Shown here: positions 37,671 through 49,740 of the stretch, one piece after another
Numbering within the stretch: the stretch's first letter is position 1
Layout: each line of letters begins with the position of its first letter
Source of the DNA: Bursaphelenchus xylophilus
Lineage: Eukaryota > Nematoda > Chromadorea > Rhabditida > Aphelenchoididae
NCBI GenBank assembly: GCA_904066235.2
Contig: CAJFCV020000002.1
Span: 8,308,001 to 8,372,000 of the forward strand
DNA length: 64,000 nucleotides
Direction of reading: 5' to 3'
The notes under the pieces: generated by a model
The model's input: the letters and a program-made list of their open reading frames with translations, nothing else
What the model was told of the DNA's origin: nothing
Databases searched by the model: none
Translations under genes and position numbers: made by a program

Positions 37671-40600
37671 GGCCTCCAAAAACGATTCTGTTTCATAAGA
37701 CCCCAAGAGATTGCAGAAATATGAAGAGACGATGAGAGAAATGATGCGGAGAAAAACCAATCAAACAGGCCGCCGGAACACCGAGCAAAAAACGCCTCGA
37801 GTGAAGAAAAAATTCTGGACGCGACGGCGAATCGGGGGGCCGTCTCAAAAAATGGGATATGCAAAAAAAAAATCGAGGAATGTGGGAATATGCCCAAAAT
37901 AAGATATAAACGGCACGAGGAAGGTTTTGGAAGGCCCAGGTTTTAAGAAGACCTTGGGGCCATAGATTTTTTTATGTAAGGGTGATCTTAGGGTATTTTT
38001 TACTCAAATTTCAATTTAATTTGTATTTCAAATGAAGTTATCATAAAAATTTTCGTTTTGTTAATCTCAATTGACAAAATTCCGGGAAAAAAATTTTCCC
38101 CAATCAATTATAAAATTTTCTCCAGGTTTCTCTTCGAGGATAGGCTGTCTTATAAAGATTACACTTGGACCACAAGTTAAAAGATTCGTTTCCTTCGGCA
38201 ATTTCGAAAATCAAAATCAATTTTAATTTGCGTTTTGAACATAATTTCGGATTTCCCACATGTTAAATTTTACATAGAGGCCTATCGGCAAACTTCAGAA
38301 ATTTGTCAAACAATGAAACTATTCCAAAAGATTTTGCTTTCAAAACGGCATGATTTTAAAAATTAACAAAATCCTCTCAAAATTGATAGATTTTGTCGAT
38401 CATTGATAAACAAAACATATAAAAGAGCGATTTAAGAAAAGAGATTTAAGCAATTATCAGTTTCAGTTCCTTGACTAATTTCCTGGCATCGTCAAAGCCG
38501 GAGAAAAAGTAAATGGCGTAAACAAGGAACTAAAATACCATCACCCTCAAAAAACGTCATCAAAATCCACAAAAGCGAAACATAGAAATGCCACCTTCAA
38601 AATTAACTTCCATTGTCATCCTGGCCCTCAGATTCACAGCCAAACCCCATATAAGATGAGCAACAGTCTTCTTTTGCGATAAAAACCATCCGTTTCTTCC
38701 GCCGGTCGAAAAACAACTTCCTTCGCCGGCGGCGGGCGTCTTTCCCGAATCCTACGATTCCTAAGCCCGCCAGAATTGAAAAACAATCCTGGAATGGGTG
38801 CGAATAATAATAATTTCCCCCTCCATTCGCCTGCCAAACCTCTCCGCCACTATAACCCTTGTTTGTTGGGGGTTTTGTTGTTTACTATATAACGTGAAAG
38901 ACGGGCGAGCGCCAAAAAAAATTGTTTTTCAGAGTTTTTTCCGCCGCTTGAGGTAGTATTCCAGATGGTGAAAACAAATACCACCACTTTTGGCGTTTGG
39001 ACCAAATTTGGTCATGTGGTGAAAAATAAATCATGGATCGCCAGAGGCGGACTTCGTTGTGGATCATGAGATTTGGTTTGAACAGGCGAATCCATCGTAT
39101 TCTTTGAATAAAACGAATTTGCAGGGAATACTTGACGACTAACATGGAACTATTTCAGATATACTCTGGCTTTGGTTAAAGCGCTGAAAATTTTAGGGCG
39201 TTTTAAAATTATCGTCGAGATTTCTACCGATTCTTTCGGTAATATCCGAGAGAAACTGGAAGTTTCTTTACATAAAAAACATTTTTTATAGATAATCGGA
39301 ACTACTATATTCATTTTGTAAATGACGAATTGCCTATTAGAAGTCATCACTCCAGAAACCGCAAAAAATCAGTTTTCTAGCCAATTTTCGACCTGAATTT
39401 CTTGATGAATTAGGCAAAGCGTAAGATTTACGTTTTGTTTCGTCACAAGTGACGCCCCATATCAAGCATTTTGATGCTAACGACACCTAGATCCCGTCCA
39501 AATTTGCAAAAAATCCACCTTCCCATCTCCTTCAAAAACGACGACCCTCGTCCCCAGCCCCTCCTCAGATTTACTCCTTTAAACTGTTTTTCCAACGCCA
39601 TTATATACGAATTAGCAGCTCCCAAAAACCCCGTTCGTTTTTGTGTTATTACAAAAGGCGTTGGAGCTGTTCTGGTTCATCACTACATTTCCAATTTCAA
39701 ATCAACAAAATCTCCTTACACCAGTCGGCACGGTGGAAGTCGTTTTGTATGTATTTGCGAATAATTAGCTAAAAACAGCGATATTGCCGGTTGATGTCCA
39801 TTTCGCAATAGCTTATCGTAGACTTAAAGCTATTTTTCGCAAGTTTAATATATCTCAAGACCTTGACTTGACTTTACTCTAGGTCTTGAAGGATAACTAA
39901 ATAAAAAATATCAAAAATTTATCAAAGAACGTCGCAGTTTGCAAAACCTTTCGAATTAAAAATTTTTACTCTCTTCGAAAAGCGTGCTAAAAATATTATG
40001 AAAGCCTTCTGAATTTCTAATCTCGATTTCTAGCAAGTTGATTAATTGATAGCACATAAACCCCGATAATTATACCTTATTATAGCTTTATAACTTCCTA
40101 CAAAATTTGTTCCAAGCCCGTCAGAACCCTGATTTGTCCCGAAACGTCATCTCCTTCTCCTTGTTTTTACCCTATCTATGTAGTACAACCCCAAGTCCTG
40201 TCAACAGGACGCACCGGACCGCAAAAAACAGCTGAAGACAGGGAGAACTCGAGGGGGTGGCTTTGAGCCCCGAGGCGAGCAAAAAACACTACGAAAAAAA
40301 ACTGTGAGGAGTGAGTGGGGAGTGGTTGGAAAACAAGCCTGCATAAAAACAAACGAGTGCACTTTCAGGGGGAACATGGTTTCACAGGGGTGAGATATGA
40401 GTGGCCTTATGTTAGCAATGCTATGGTGAGGATGACTCTACAAACCATCGATATTTTCTAACAATAAATTTCTATCAAGGCAAATTTTTCGTTCCGAGTG
40501 TCATCTATGTGAAAAAAAATTATATTTCCTGCCTATAACGCTCAAAAATAAGGCCAAAATAAACCTGATATCAACTTCCTCACGCCCGGCACCCTTTACT

Positions 40601-42119
40601 TTACGTTCGTATGTCAGTTGTACATAAAAATGATACCTTTGTAGACTAATATCCTACTTGTTGTTAAACCGACGGCTCATATAAATTATAAACAAAACCC
40701 ACAAAGCTAATCATCATCATACCCTGATTCACCCTCATCAAGCATCCCCACCAAACTCTCCCTTCCTTTCCCTTCAACCAAACCCAACCAACTCTGCAAT
40801 GTTCGCTTCGAGTGGATGATTTTTTCATCATGTATGTTATACTGTCCCCGGTCCCGTCGTATGTATAAAAACTCATCCGCTCTCCGCCTCAAACACTTTT
40901 TTTTGCAGTTTTTGCGTTATTCTGTTTATAAAAAAGTTTTTGGCACGGAACAAAAAAAACTTTATGTCCGAGGGGCAGAGAGGGTGAGTATAAAAAAAAT
41001 TGATCATTAAAACGAGTTTTTAGAGAGAAGAAAGAGGGTTATGGTAGATGTAATTAAGGGGACGGTTCGCTATAGAGGCCATCGGTCGAGGTTTCGAGCC
41101 ATACGATGGAATTCTGGATGCCTTTTGTAATCAAAATTTAACTGCGGCAAACTTTAGCCAAAACTACAAATTTTAAATCTAATGAGAAGCACAGTATATT
41201 CAAAGACGCAATTTTCATTTCCTGATCTTCAAGCTCGGATCAAGAAAAACAATATGCCCTCGGGGCGACTCTACTTTACGTATGCACAAATACGGTCCAC
41301 AGTTTCCATAAAACCCCTGGCAAATCACACAACCGACCCTCACATTCAACCGTTAACGAGTAATTCTGCTTCAAGTCGACCGTTTTCCTCGTCTCGAAAC
41401 CCTCCCGATCTCTAGCCTCTCCCCAAAACCGGTGGTCTTTCCGAATGTCAACAAGAATCGGAGTTATTTTTTCATTCATTTTTTATATATTCGGTTTTTC
41501 TCTTTCGTAGTGTAAAAAATGGCTGGCGAGTGATGAAAAAAAAACAAAATGGCCGGGGGCTGAAGGCGAAGCGAGCGCGAAAAAAACTCGATGAAAAAAT
41601 GCGAAAAAAACGGCGGAGTAGTCACGGGAATCGTTTCGAAAGGACGGAGGGCTAAAATTTAGAATTGAGAGTGTTCGGAGTACTGTAGCAAAAAATGGGG
41701 TGGGTTGAAATGGAGTCAAGGTGAGTAGCGGTTCTGGGTTCTTTCTTACTGACAGAAGGGCAATTTCCCCGATTTGGCGATAGATTTCAAGCTTCTGAAG
41801 CTATGCTTTTCATAACAATGGTGGCCAAAAAAGGATGACAAAAAAGTGTTTGACTTTCGAGGCATTTATTTTCATAAAATTTGCAAACTCACTCTGTCCA
41901 CCCCTTAAGCAAATCCGTGAAAATGCTAGACATACATTGCGACATTCACCGAGCCTTGAGCGGCATAGACAATGAATAATTTTTGATACTATCTTAAAAG
42001 TCATCTCTAACTTGTTTTAAATGCGGGCTAAAGAAGTTTCATCCTAGAAAATTTCATTTTCGATTAGAATCTTTTATTGCGACCCGCTACTACGGTCAGC
42101 ACTTAGTTCTACGGTAAAT

Positions 42120-42530
42120 TCAACATTATCCCCTCAAATTCATCTCTCGAACAAAAGCTCCCTTTCCCCGCTCTCCCAACGCCCGAAGCAGCAAAACAAC
42201 GCAGTCGAAGCAACCTGCCCCAGGCCCGTCTCGCTGCAAAAGACCACTACCAGCCGCGCCACTCTCGCGTCCTGCTCTCAGCGCTCTCTGCAATGTCCAT
42301 GCGAAAAAACGCAACGTGCCCAATGAAAAACCACCGTTCCCTGCATAAAAACCCCAGTCTTTTTCTATGGGCCCTCCTCCGTTTTCTGGATCCATGAGTT
42401 CAATGGTTACAAGTGGAAAAAACGCCCGAGGCCGTTTGGTGCTCGCTTTTTATGTAGTCGTTATTGCGAGAAAGAAGGCCGCTGGCTGGCTCGTTTTTAT
42501 GGATAAACGACAAACCAATGGGTGAGAGGA
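42120..42530. promoter_or_regulatory. GC-rich island with CCAAT boxes and TTTTTATG
   Basis: GCGAAAAAACGCAACG, CCCAATGAAAAACC and TGCATAAAAACCCC occur within 60 bp near 42.3 kb. CGTTTTTATGGATAAACG followed by ACCAATGGG lies near 42.5 kb. Confidence 0.3.
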
Positions 42531-43319
42531 AAGCAATGGAAACAGTTTTTACACGCAGAGCTGGAAGTGGGTGCTTGTCCGCAGAGGTTGGAATTGATTC
42601 AGAGTTTATTTGAACACAATCTCTTCCGGGCCTTTGAAATGAGGAACGTGAGGGAGAACGGGGGTAAAGGAAAGTGAGATTAATTATGTGTTGAGCCGAA
42701 CCAACCCTCAGGCACACTTATCCATAAGTTTTTTAATCATGAGATGACGTTCTAGAAGTGCGTGTAATATCAAGTTCCATCAGACGAAAAAATTTTGTGC
42801 AAGTTAATCAATGAGATCCCGACTTTGATAACAGAAAGCTTTGGGAAAAGCCAAAAAAGCTGTTCAATTTGATAACAGAGCTTCTTAACTTTTTTGTGGC
42901 GTCTATGATTATTTTTTGCATCAAATTCTCTTCCCACTAAGCTGCTTTGACATTACAAGGAGCTAAAAAAGTTTCTTCTGTCGTACTGTGAAAGTCGACC
43001 CCATCCAAAACCCACAAAACTTTCAGTTAACACATTTCTTAATAGACCAATAACAGGTCACATTGTCTTTACAGATAACCTTCTGCTATTGCAATTTTTT
43101 TGTCATCAAAACCTCGAGAATAACGCTTAATGCTCACAAGCATTAAACACCGCTGTAAAACCAACAACAAACTGTCGAAATTCCCCCCAAAAAAGTCAAG
43201 ACAACCCTAAGAAAGGGATCAATAATTTATATTCAATATTCCCCATCAGACCTCCAAATCGCCCCAGAAATTGAGGAGGAAGATCTGGGAAAAACGCATA
43301 AATTTGTCGTTGCGGAAAA

Positions 43320-43450
43320 AACATTTGGGAAATAGAACGGCGGAATAGCCATCGGGGTCAGTGGGATGCACAAAAAACGGCTGACCCTCGGGTGCGAGTG
43401 GACAGCCTGGTACGGCGGAACGTCCGAAATCGGGTCAAAAAAACGGCTGG
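43320..43450. promoter_or_regulatory. Island with two direct copies of AAAAAACGGCTG
   Basis: AAAAAACGGCTG occurs at 43372-43383 and, in the same orientation 65 bp on, at 43437-43449. The sequence between is GC-rich (GGTGCGAGTGG, GGCGGAACG). Confidence 0.35.
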
Positions 43451-43779
43451 GGTGCGGGAAAAACAAAAGTGGGCGGAGCTTGGGAATGAAGGGCTATTCT
43501 TGAAGAGGGTGATCAAAATAGCCAAAGGAGAAGACCTTGCTCTTCTGTGAAAAAAAAAAATTGGCTAAAAGACCCGGCCTTTACTTGGAACTTTGAACTT
43601 TCGGAAATAAAGCTTTTAAATTGCAAATTTTTTCTAATCTGATAAAATCTATTGAATCCTCGATGATTTTTGAAGGTACAACTAAAATGCAATGGCCATA
43701 AATCCATTCCCACGCCGTTCCATTCCTTGTAAAATATCTTAAAACCCCTATATCCCATCTTTTCTTCCCCCCAAAAATT

Positions 43780-43990
43780 GGAACACGTGAATAAAAAACC
43801 ACTGGGTCATGCCCTCCTTTCCCACACTCTCCTCCCTTGCCAAAAAAAACGGCTGCCCCCGACAAATTCTGTTTTCGTGGCGGCGGAGTGACCGACACCG
43901 CCTGGGACGTTCATAAAAAACGGCTGGCAGTGACCGAGCGAACGTTGCACTTTTACGCGAACACTGCCTTGTCCTTCCCCCACCCGAGAC
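43780..43990. promoter_or_regulatory. Island with two direct copies of AAAAAACGGCTG
   Basis: Copies lie at 43842-43855 and 43915-43926, the same orientation and 71-73 bp apart, similar to the spacing of the pair at 43.4 kb. The second is preceded by GTTCATAAAAAACGG. A 148-codon open frame (43837-44283) overlaps the motifs and is not accepted as a gene. Confidence 0.35.
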
Positions 43991-45479
43991 GTTTTTTCGA
44001 CTCTTTGCACTCGAGGGGAGAGCTGTTTTTTTTGGAAGGGGAACGGAAGGGAAATGAGAATGGACGTTGGGATGAAGGGCAAGCCCAAATTATGGGTTCA
44101 AGACGTTGGCAACAATGTTTGGAAATGATGAGGTGTGTAAGGTTGTACAATAACGGTTATTTTGGGAAAGTGCACTTGGAATTGGGGTTTGGATTGTATC
44201 CGAAAGCGGGCGGAATGGACATTGAGAACACAGGCAATGGGCAAAGGACACGGGGTTTTGCTCATAAAATTTACAGCCTTTAGGCAACTTTATCACCAAG
44301 GATTCGAATTAAAAATTGCCTAATCACTCCGCTAACGACTGTTTGTGATCATGGAGCACTTTTGATAACAAATAAAGTTGGCAAGAAAATTTTTATAATC
44401 ACAAGTAAACCTAATGATCCAACACGTCATAATTGCAAGTATTTCAAAATTCCATCATTACTCCAGAAGGCTGTTTCTGTGATCTTACATCAGTTTCAAG
44501 AACAACTAACCCATCTATGATTGTTTTTAAACTTTTATCGGTGTAGTTCCAATGAGACTGAGTATAGCATGTCCATGAAGAAGAGTGCTTGAATACCGAG
44601 TATTTTCGACTTATAAACCCTTGTGGATTTCAATTTTATTCATTTGTAATGCGTTTTTCGATTTGAATGTGTTGAGAGCGCATCTTTTCCGTCATCATTT
44701 TGACAAGCTCAAGAGGATATGTTGTGGTGATCATGATAATTGTATTTTTTCCCTTTCCTTTTTTTGTTTCCCTTTCAAATAGCTGTAATCACGCTGCAAA
44801 CAAACTTAAGGCTTTTTGGAAATAACCGAACTTTTTCACATTTCCTACTTTACAAACTTCATCACTTTCCATCCTATTGACTATACAACTCCCTCAGGTC
44901 TCAACTACAAAATGATTAATAAAGTCAAGAGGAATTTGTACTAATTACAGGCTAAAATTTAGTACGAAATGCACTTTATCCATTGTAAAAGACTGTACCA
45001 CGGCGTTCCAACTGACCAGCACAACCTTATGGCCATTGTTTTGTGGCCGGATTGTGCAAGAGAGGAAAGCAACCGAACGGAAATTAACTTTTTAAAGCTG
45101 AACGCTGGCATTCGGTTGAACATACGGTATTCAAAAAAAATTTGGTCAAAAAAATCTTGAAATACGTAAAAAATTCTATGAAAATTTCAAAATTCCTCTA
45201 GTACATTTTTTTAAAAATTTCGTTTTATCGCAAGTTTCAAAACGCAAGCTAAGACCTTTGAAGAGCGAATCTTTGCCAACAAAATTTTGAAAAAAACTCT
45301 ACAAGTTCCATTCCGACTTCCCCCCTCAAAGACAAGCCCTTTCCTTTTACCGAAAAATCCTCTTCGTCTTTTGGGACAATCTTTCCGGATCCCCACACAA
45401 TGGATGCTTTGTGAAACGAATGAATTTTCGCGAATCCCCTTCCAAATATTTTAAGCCGGCCGTCACCAAAAAACATCTC

Positions 45480-45610
45480 CTTTTTTATGCGCTGTTCGTG
45501 TTTTTTCGTACTAGGCGCCACCCCTCGGCGACAGCCATTTTTTCGCAAAAAAAGTGCGTCTTTCTCTTCCTGCGGGCTCTTTTCTCGGGGCGAAAAAACG
45601 ACTGTCTGGC
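45480..45610. promoter_or_regulatory. Island with AAAAAAAGTGCG and GAAAAAACGACTG
   Basis: AAAAAAAGTGCGTC near 45546 and AAAAAACGACTG at 45593-45603 repeat the motif pair of the 11.5-kb island at the far end of the gene-poor region. Confidence 0.3.
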
Positions 45611-45752
45611 TGTTTGCACATGTAACTCGCGAAAGGGCAAGGATTAAAAAATGGAACGCCGGAAAAAACTCTCGAGGGTAAGGGAGAATATAAAAAAAAA
45701 ATATTTGCTTTCCTTCCTTCTACATGTTATTTTATAAATAGTTCAAGATTGT

Positions 45753-45781
45753 GTGTGAAGGGGTTTCGAGCCCCTTCACAC
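45753..45781. repeat. Perfect 11-bp hairpin
   Basis: GTGTGAAGGGG pairs perfectly with CCCCTTCACAC around a 7-nt loop (TTTCGAG). It is isolated in AT-rich DNA about 250 bp upstream of the TATA box at 46025. It could be a structural RNA element, a small foldback remnant or a protein-binding palindrome. Confidence 0.6.
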
Positions 45782-46024
45782 TCCAAAACAGAGATTTGAG
45801 GCAGACCTAATGTTAATATCATGATGGTTAGTGATCATCACACTAGAAGCAACATCATCATTTTTTACGTGTTACGTGTTACTGGCAGTGTTCAGCAGTC
45901 ATCAAAGGAATAATCAAACAACACAAAAAATACCTCGAACCCGGTTTCCCAACAATACGCATCTTGACCAGCAGAAACAATAGCCGAAACAATGACCCCT
46001 ACTGTTACTGTTTACACATGACCA

Positions 46025-46034
46025 TATATAAAAG
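46025..46034 (+). promoter_or_regulatory. TATA box of small secreted protein gene
   Basis: TATATAAAAG lies 45 nt upstream of ATG 46079. Confidence 0.55.
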
Positions 46035-46078
46035 AAAGGTCCCATTGAAGGCGATGGTAATACAATGTGTTTCCGGCT

Positions 46079-46446
46079 ATGAGATTGCTGGTGTTTGGAT
46101 TGTTGATCTGTTATGTGGCTGCTACACGAATTACATTCATGTGTCACAAAACTTGGGATCCGGAGAAGACCCGGGTCACTATTACCACTGGAGATTCTAC
46201 TATGTGAGTGAAGCCGTTTTCCGCTGTGTTCTCGTACCCGCTCTTATCAAGTGCATCTTAACACTTTATTATTGATCGGATTTAATTTTTAGGACAATGG
46301 GCCTGGACCAGAAGAACGGAATAACATTTGCCATATCAGGCGCCGAGAGGCCCAAGATGGAAGTTAGCCATGATTGCGGGGGGACCAAAAAGAAGTCAAC
46401 AGTCCTATTGTATGGCCAAACGAACATTGATCTTACCAGTATTTAA
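46079..46446 (+). CDS. Small secreted protein, divergent transthyretin-like (TTL/TTR-52 type) candidate
   Basis: Two exons (46079-46203, 46293-46446) join in phase 2 to 92 aa. ATG 46079 starts a signal peptide (MRLLVFGLLICYVAA). The mature part has the rough pattern of nematode transthyretin-like proteins: an N-terminal strand with a Cys (ITFMCHKTW), a central K/NG-F/ISG turn (QKNGITFAISGAERP), then MEVSHDCGG with a second Cys and a basic run (TKKK) before the last strand. It is shorter than typical TTL proteins (about 130-150 aa) and the first strands are reduced, so the assignment is tentative. TTL proteins are secreted; some bind lipids or bridge apoptotic cells to phagocytes. A TATA box and normal splice sites support a real gene. 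Confidence 0.6.
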
Positions 46447-46527
46447 TTAAACCCATTAAACAAATGCAAATAGTCAAAAGTCGGCTTTTTCCAATCTGAA
46501 AGTCAATTTTATTGGAACTTATTCGTC

Positions 46528-46535
46528 TATAAATA
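46528..46535 (+). promoter_or_regulatory. TATA box of secreted protein gene
   Basis: TATAAATA lies about 57 nt upstream of ATG 46585. Confidence 0.5.
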
Positions 46536-46584
46536 CGAAATAAGTCTTTCTGAAGTTAATTACAAAAGAATAGGCCCAGAAAAG

Positions 46585-48883
46585 ATGTTGTTTTCTCTTT
46601 CACTGCTCTTTGTTTTCCACTTTTGGTGTGCCACGGCAATTGAAGCTATGCCGGACGGTAAGTCTTTGCGTCTGAAAACTGAGAGCAAAACGTTTTAGCA
46701 ACCAACAAATAAGTACATATTAGGTTTGGCTTGCGAGATCAATTATACAGGGTGTTTCAAGAAATTTGGCAGAAACTAGTTGCAAATATTTTTGGGCTCT
46801 TGCTAGTTATCGCAGAAATTCTTTTTGTTTCTAAAACTTGACAGCGGGCGGTTTTGTACTGAACAAAAAAAAAAATTTTTCGTCGGCGGAGAGGCCAGTT
46901 CTCGGCGGAGACATTTGGGGCCTTTTTTAAAAATCACACCTTATTACATGGCGGAAACTCTGTTACAGTGGCCGAAATCATGTTTACGTTACACCTCCGT
47001 GGATTTTACGGTATGCTTTTTTTGCGTTTTCGATTTTACGCAACATCCGCGGAGGCGCGGCGGAGACCTCAGATTTCGGCGGACTTTGTTTTGGGCCCTC
47101 GGTTTTTGCAAATCCATGTTGGAAAAAAGGTTGGGGCGATTTTTTGTTGTCATCCGATGCACAGATGGCAAAAATTTTGTACTTTTTCCCCCCGGCGGAG
47201 GATTCGGCGGAGGCTTTATCAAAAGGGTCAAAACAAAAGTTTGACTCTTTTGATAAAGCCTCCGCCGAATCCTCCGCCGATGTGTCCGCCGGACCAAAAA
47301 ATAAGAAAAATGATGTTGCTGTGATGGATTCTTGTAGCTGAGTTTTTTCCCGGACTCCTAAGACTGTTCTGACCCTTTGATAAAGCCTCCGCCGAATCCT
47401 CCGCCGGGGAAAAAAGTGCGAAATTTTTGCATCTGTGCATCGGATGACAACAAAAAATCACCCCACACTTTTTTCCAACCCGAATTGAATGATCCAAAGA
47501 GTCAAAACGACGTCCGCCGAAACCTGAGGTCTCCGCCGTGCCTCCGCGGATGAGCGAAAATCGAAAACAAAAAAAGCATACCGCAAAATCCACGGAGATT
47601 TAACGTAAATATGATTTTGGCCACTGTAACAGAGTTTCCACGATGTAATAAGGTGTGATTTTTAAAAAAGGCCCCAAATGCCTCCGCCGAGAACTGGCCT
47701 CTCCGCCGACGAAAAAAATTTTTTTTTGTTCAGTACAAAACCGCCCGCTGTCAAGTTTTAGAAACAAAAAGAATTTCTGCGATAACTAGCAAGAGCTCAA
47801 AAATATTCGCAACTAGTTTCTGCCAAATTTCTTGAAACACCCTGTATTTCCAGCCCCTTTTGATACGGGGATCATCAAGCGGCGACCTATTTCGGCCGTT
47901 CTCTCGGAGACAATCAACGATTTGATGCCTAAGACTCGGCTTCCTGGTTCTATGGCTAAAACAACCCATCTGAACCAAAATATGGCCAGGGAATTGATGA
48001 AGGAAGCCATGAGGAGGCTTTATAAACAACAACATGACGAAGATCCTTCACTTCCCTTGGAGGATTTCCTTGTTGATTTCATCTTCCAGATGCAAGATGA
48101 GGTGGAAAAGAGATGCCCAGGTGAGTGATTGTGAACATTACAAAAGTCATGAAAATTTCAGCTTGTCCAGTGCCAGACTACAGTCCCTTACAACAAATGG
48201 AGGCAAGTGTCGTTCGAGCGGAGCTGAAGGACATCAAAGCTCATCCCGAGAAGTTCTGCAGAGGAGTCAACACGAAGCTTGATCCACACAAGGAAAAGCA
48301 GGTTCATCCGATTGAAGCTTTCAAACTCCATCCGTTCCTTTTCTCAGATGGTAAGAGAAATCCGGACGACTTGGAGATTGATAATATTTGGGGATCGACT
48401 TTATATGTGGACTACTTAATTTTAAGGCTTGTTGTTTTATCGTTTCGAACGGTCAACCCGCCAAAAGCAGTCCAAACACCTCGCAGATGACAGGAGAAAA
48501 TTTTGAGCTTTACAGGGCCAAGTTTTACCAAATGAGAACCAAAATTGTTCGTTTCAGAAGCCCTCCAAGTCGGGGACGGAGCCAAGATTGAGAAGCCAAA
48601 CTCGGACGTAATCTCATGGCTAGATGATGTAATGAAGACGAAGAATATCAAGCCCAAATACGTTCATCTAAAAGGATCCTCAGAGTTTGTGCGAAGAGGT
48701 TTGGACACGCTCTTCCCAGTGAATGAAGTAGAAACGATGAAAAGGACACACGGCGAGAACCACAGAAGCCTCAAGGACATGATCAGAGAAGACGGAGTTG
48801 ATCTGGATTATTTGGAGAGAAAATATGGCACTCAAGCCATCGATGTTCAAGGCAATTTGCTCAACCATTATGTTCCTTATTGA
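46585..48883 (+). CDS. Secreted protein of unknown function
   Basis: Four exons (46585-46657, 47854-48120, 48162-48350, 48558-48883) join with three phase-1 junctions to 284 aa. The signal peptide is MLFSLSLLFVFHFWCATAIE. The mature protein is hydrophilic, with alternating Lys/Arg and Asp/Glu, predicted helical stretches (for example ARELMKEAMRRLYKQQ) and a CPACPVPDY knot in the middle. The end reads LLNHYVPY. No transmembrane segment or known motif is recognised. Intron 1 is 1,196 bp, almost all of it a TA-flanked inverted-repeat transposon; introns 2 and 3 are 41 and 207 nt. Removing the transposon leaves an intron of about 97 nt ending in TTTCCAG. It lies next to the transthyretin-like gene on the same strand but has its own TATA box, so I see no operon. 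Confidence 0.75.
46748..47844. mobile_element. Palindromic non-autonomous DNA transposon (Tc1/mariner-like ends, TA duplication)
   Basis: The element begins CAGGGTGTTTCAAGAAATTT and ends with the inverse, GAAACACCCTG. It is flanked by TA on both sides (46746-46747 and 47845-47846), the target duplication of the IS630/Tc1/mariner superfamily. The two arms of several hundred bases are near-perfect inverted copies. They are dotted with GGCGGA/TCCGCC, and a nested smaller palindrome lies near the centre (about 47190-47290). Open frames on both strands are by-products of the symmetry; none resembles a transposase. Confidence 0.85.
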
Positions 48884-49004
48884 TTTTATACGTTCATGTC
48901 ATAAATTAAGATGGATAATAATATATATACTGCGCGTCAAAAGTTTGGAACAGGCCAGATCTTCTTTGCAGCTTGAGATGGGAATGTCATTTCTGTTTTA
49001 TTTG

Positions 49005-49728
49005 TAGCTCCATGTATTAAGAACCTCAATGAATACATATCCATCAAAAAAGCTCGTTGGAGTTTAAAGAAAAAAGTTTTTTTTTAAGGTGCGTCAAAGG
49101 TTTGGAACAGCCTTTGGAAGGCGATTATAAACTTCGGGATTGAGGCAGGTATCCTCGCATTTAGTTATTTTGGATGACACAATGAATCGGAATGCCAATG
49201 GCATACTGATTTTCAAAAATAAACTCAAAGTGAAAAAAAAGCTTATTAAGCCAAAAATTACGCTCAAATTTGCGAAAAAGTCAGGGAAAAAAGAATTTTA
49301 TTTAGCATTTGCCAAAAAACTAAAAAAGTCATGGCCAATTAAAATCCGGCCGAAAAATTGCCGCACCCTGTATTTTAGAACGCTTACACACCGATACCAT
49401 AACAACCCAAAAAAAATTCATTCTTTCGCAAATTTGAGCGTGATTTTTGGCTTTCTTAATGAGCTTTTTTCGCTTTGAGTTTATTGACGAAAATCATGAT
49501 TTTATTTTAAAATTAGTTTAAAATCAGTATGCCATTGGCATTCTGATTCCTTGCATCATCCAAAAGTACTAAATACGAGGGTATCCTGCCTCCTCCCGAA
49601 GTTTATAATCACTTTCTAAAGGTTGTTCCAAACTTTTGACGCACCTATTAAAAAATTTTTTTAAACTCCAACGAGCTTCCTGATTTCCATGGCTATGTAT
49701 TCACTGAGGTTCTTAATACGTGGAGCTT
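49005..49728. repeat. Nested long inverted repeat
   Basis: Arms of about 340 bp begin AGCTCCATGTATTAAGAACC and end with the inverse (TTCTTAATACGTGGAGCT). Within each arm is GTGCGTCAAAAGTTTGGAACA or its inverse, the same terminal motif as the surrounding element. This suggests one family member inserted in or recombined with another. Confidence 0.75.
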
Positions 49729-49740
49729 CTAATAAAAAAG

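Larger units (their letters stand above)
36246..45752. other. Non-coding stretch with the densest motif islands
   Basis: No supported exon chain is seen. GC-rich islands at 36.5-36.9, 37.0-37.9, 38.6-38.9, 40.2-40.4, 41.2-41.7, 42.1-42.7, 43.2-43.45, 43.75-44.28 and 45.3-45.65 kb contain most of the AAAAAACGGCTG copies. Between them the DNA is plain AT-rich sequence. Confidence 0.45.

Noticed and set aside
43837..44283. 148-codon plus-strand open frame
   Set aside because: It starts at a non-ATG codon inside the poly-A CGGCTG motif pair and has no signal, domain or TATA support; explained by local GC content.
46825..47593. Several 100-140 codon frames with similar peptides on both strands
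   Set aside because: They are translations of the two arms of the palindromic transposon; the similarity follows from the inverted repeat.
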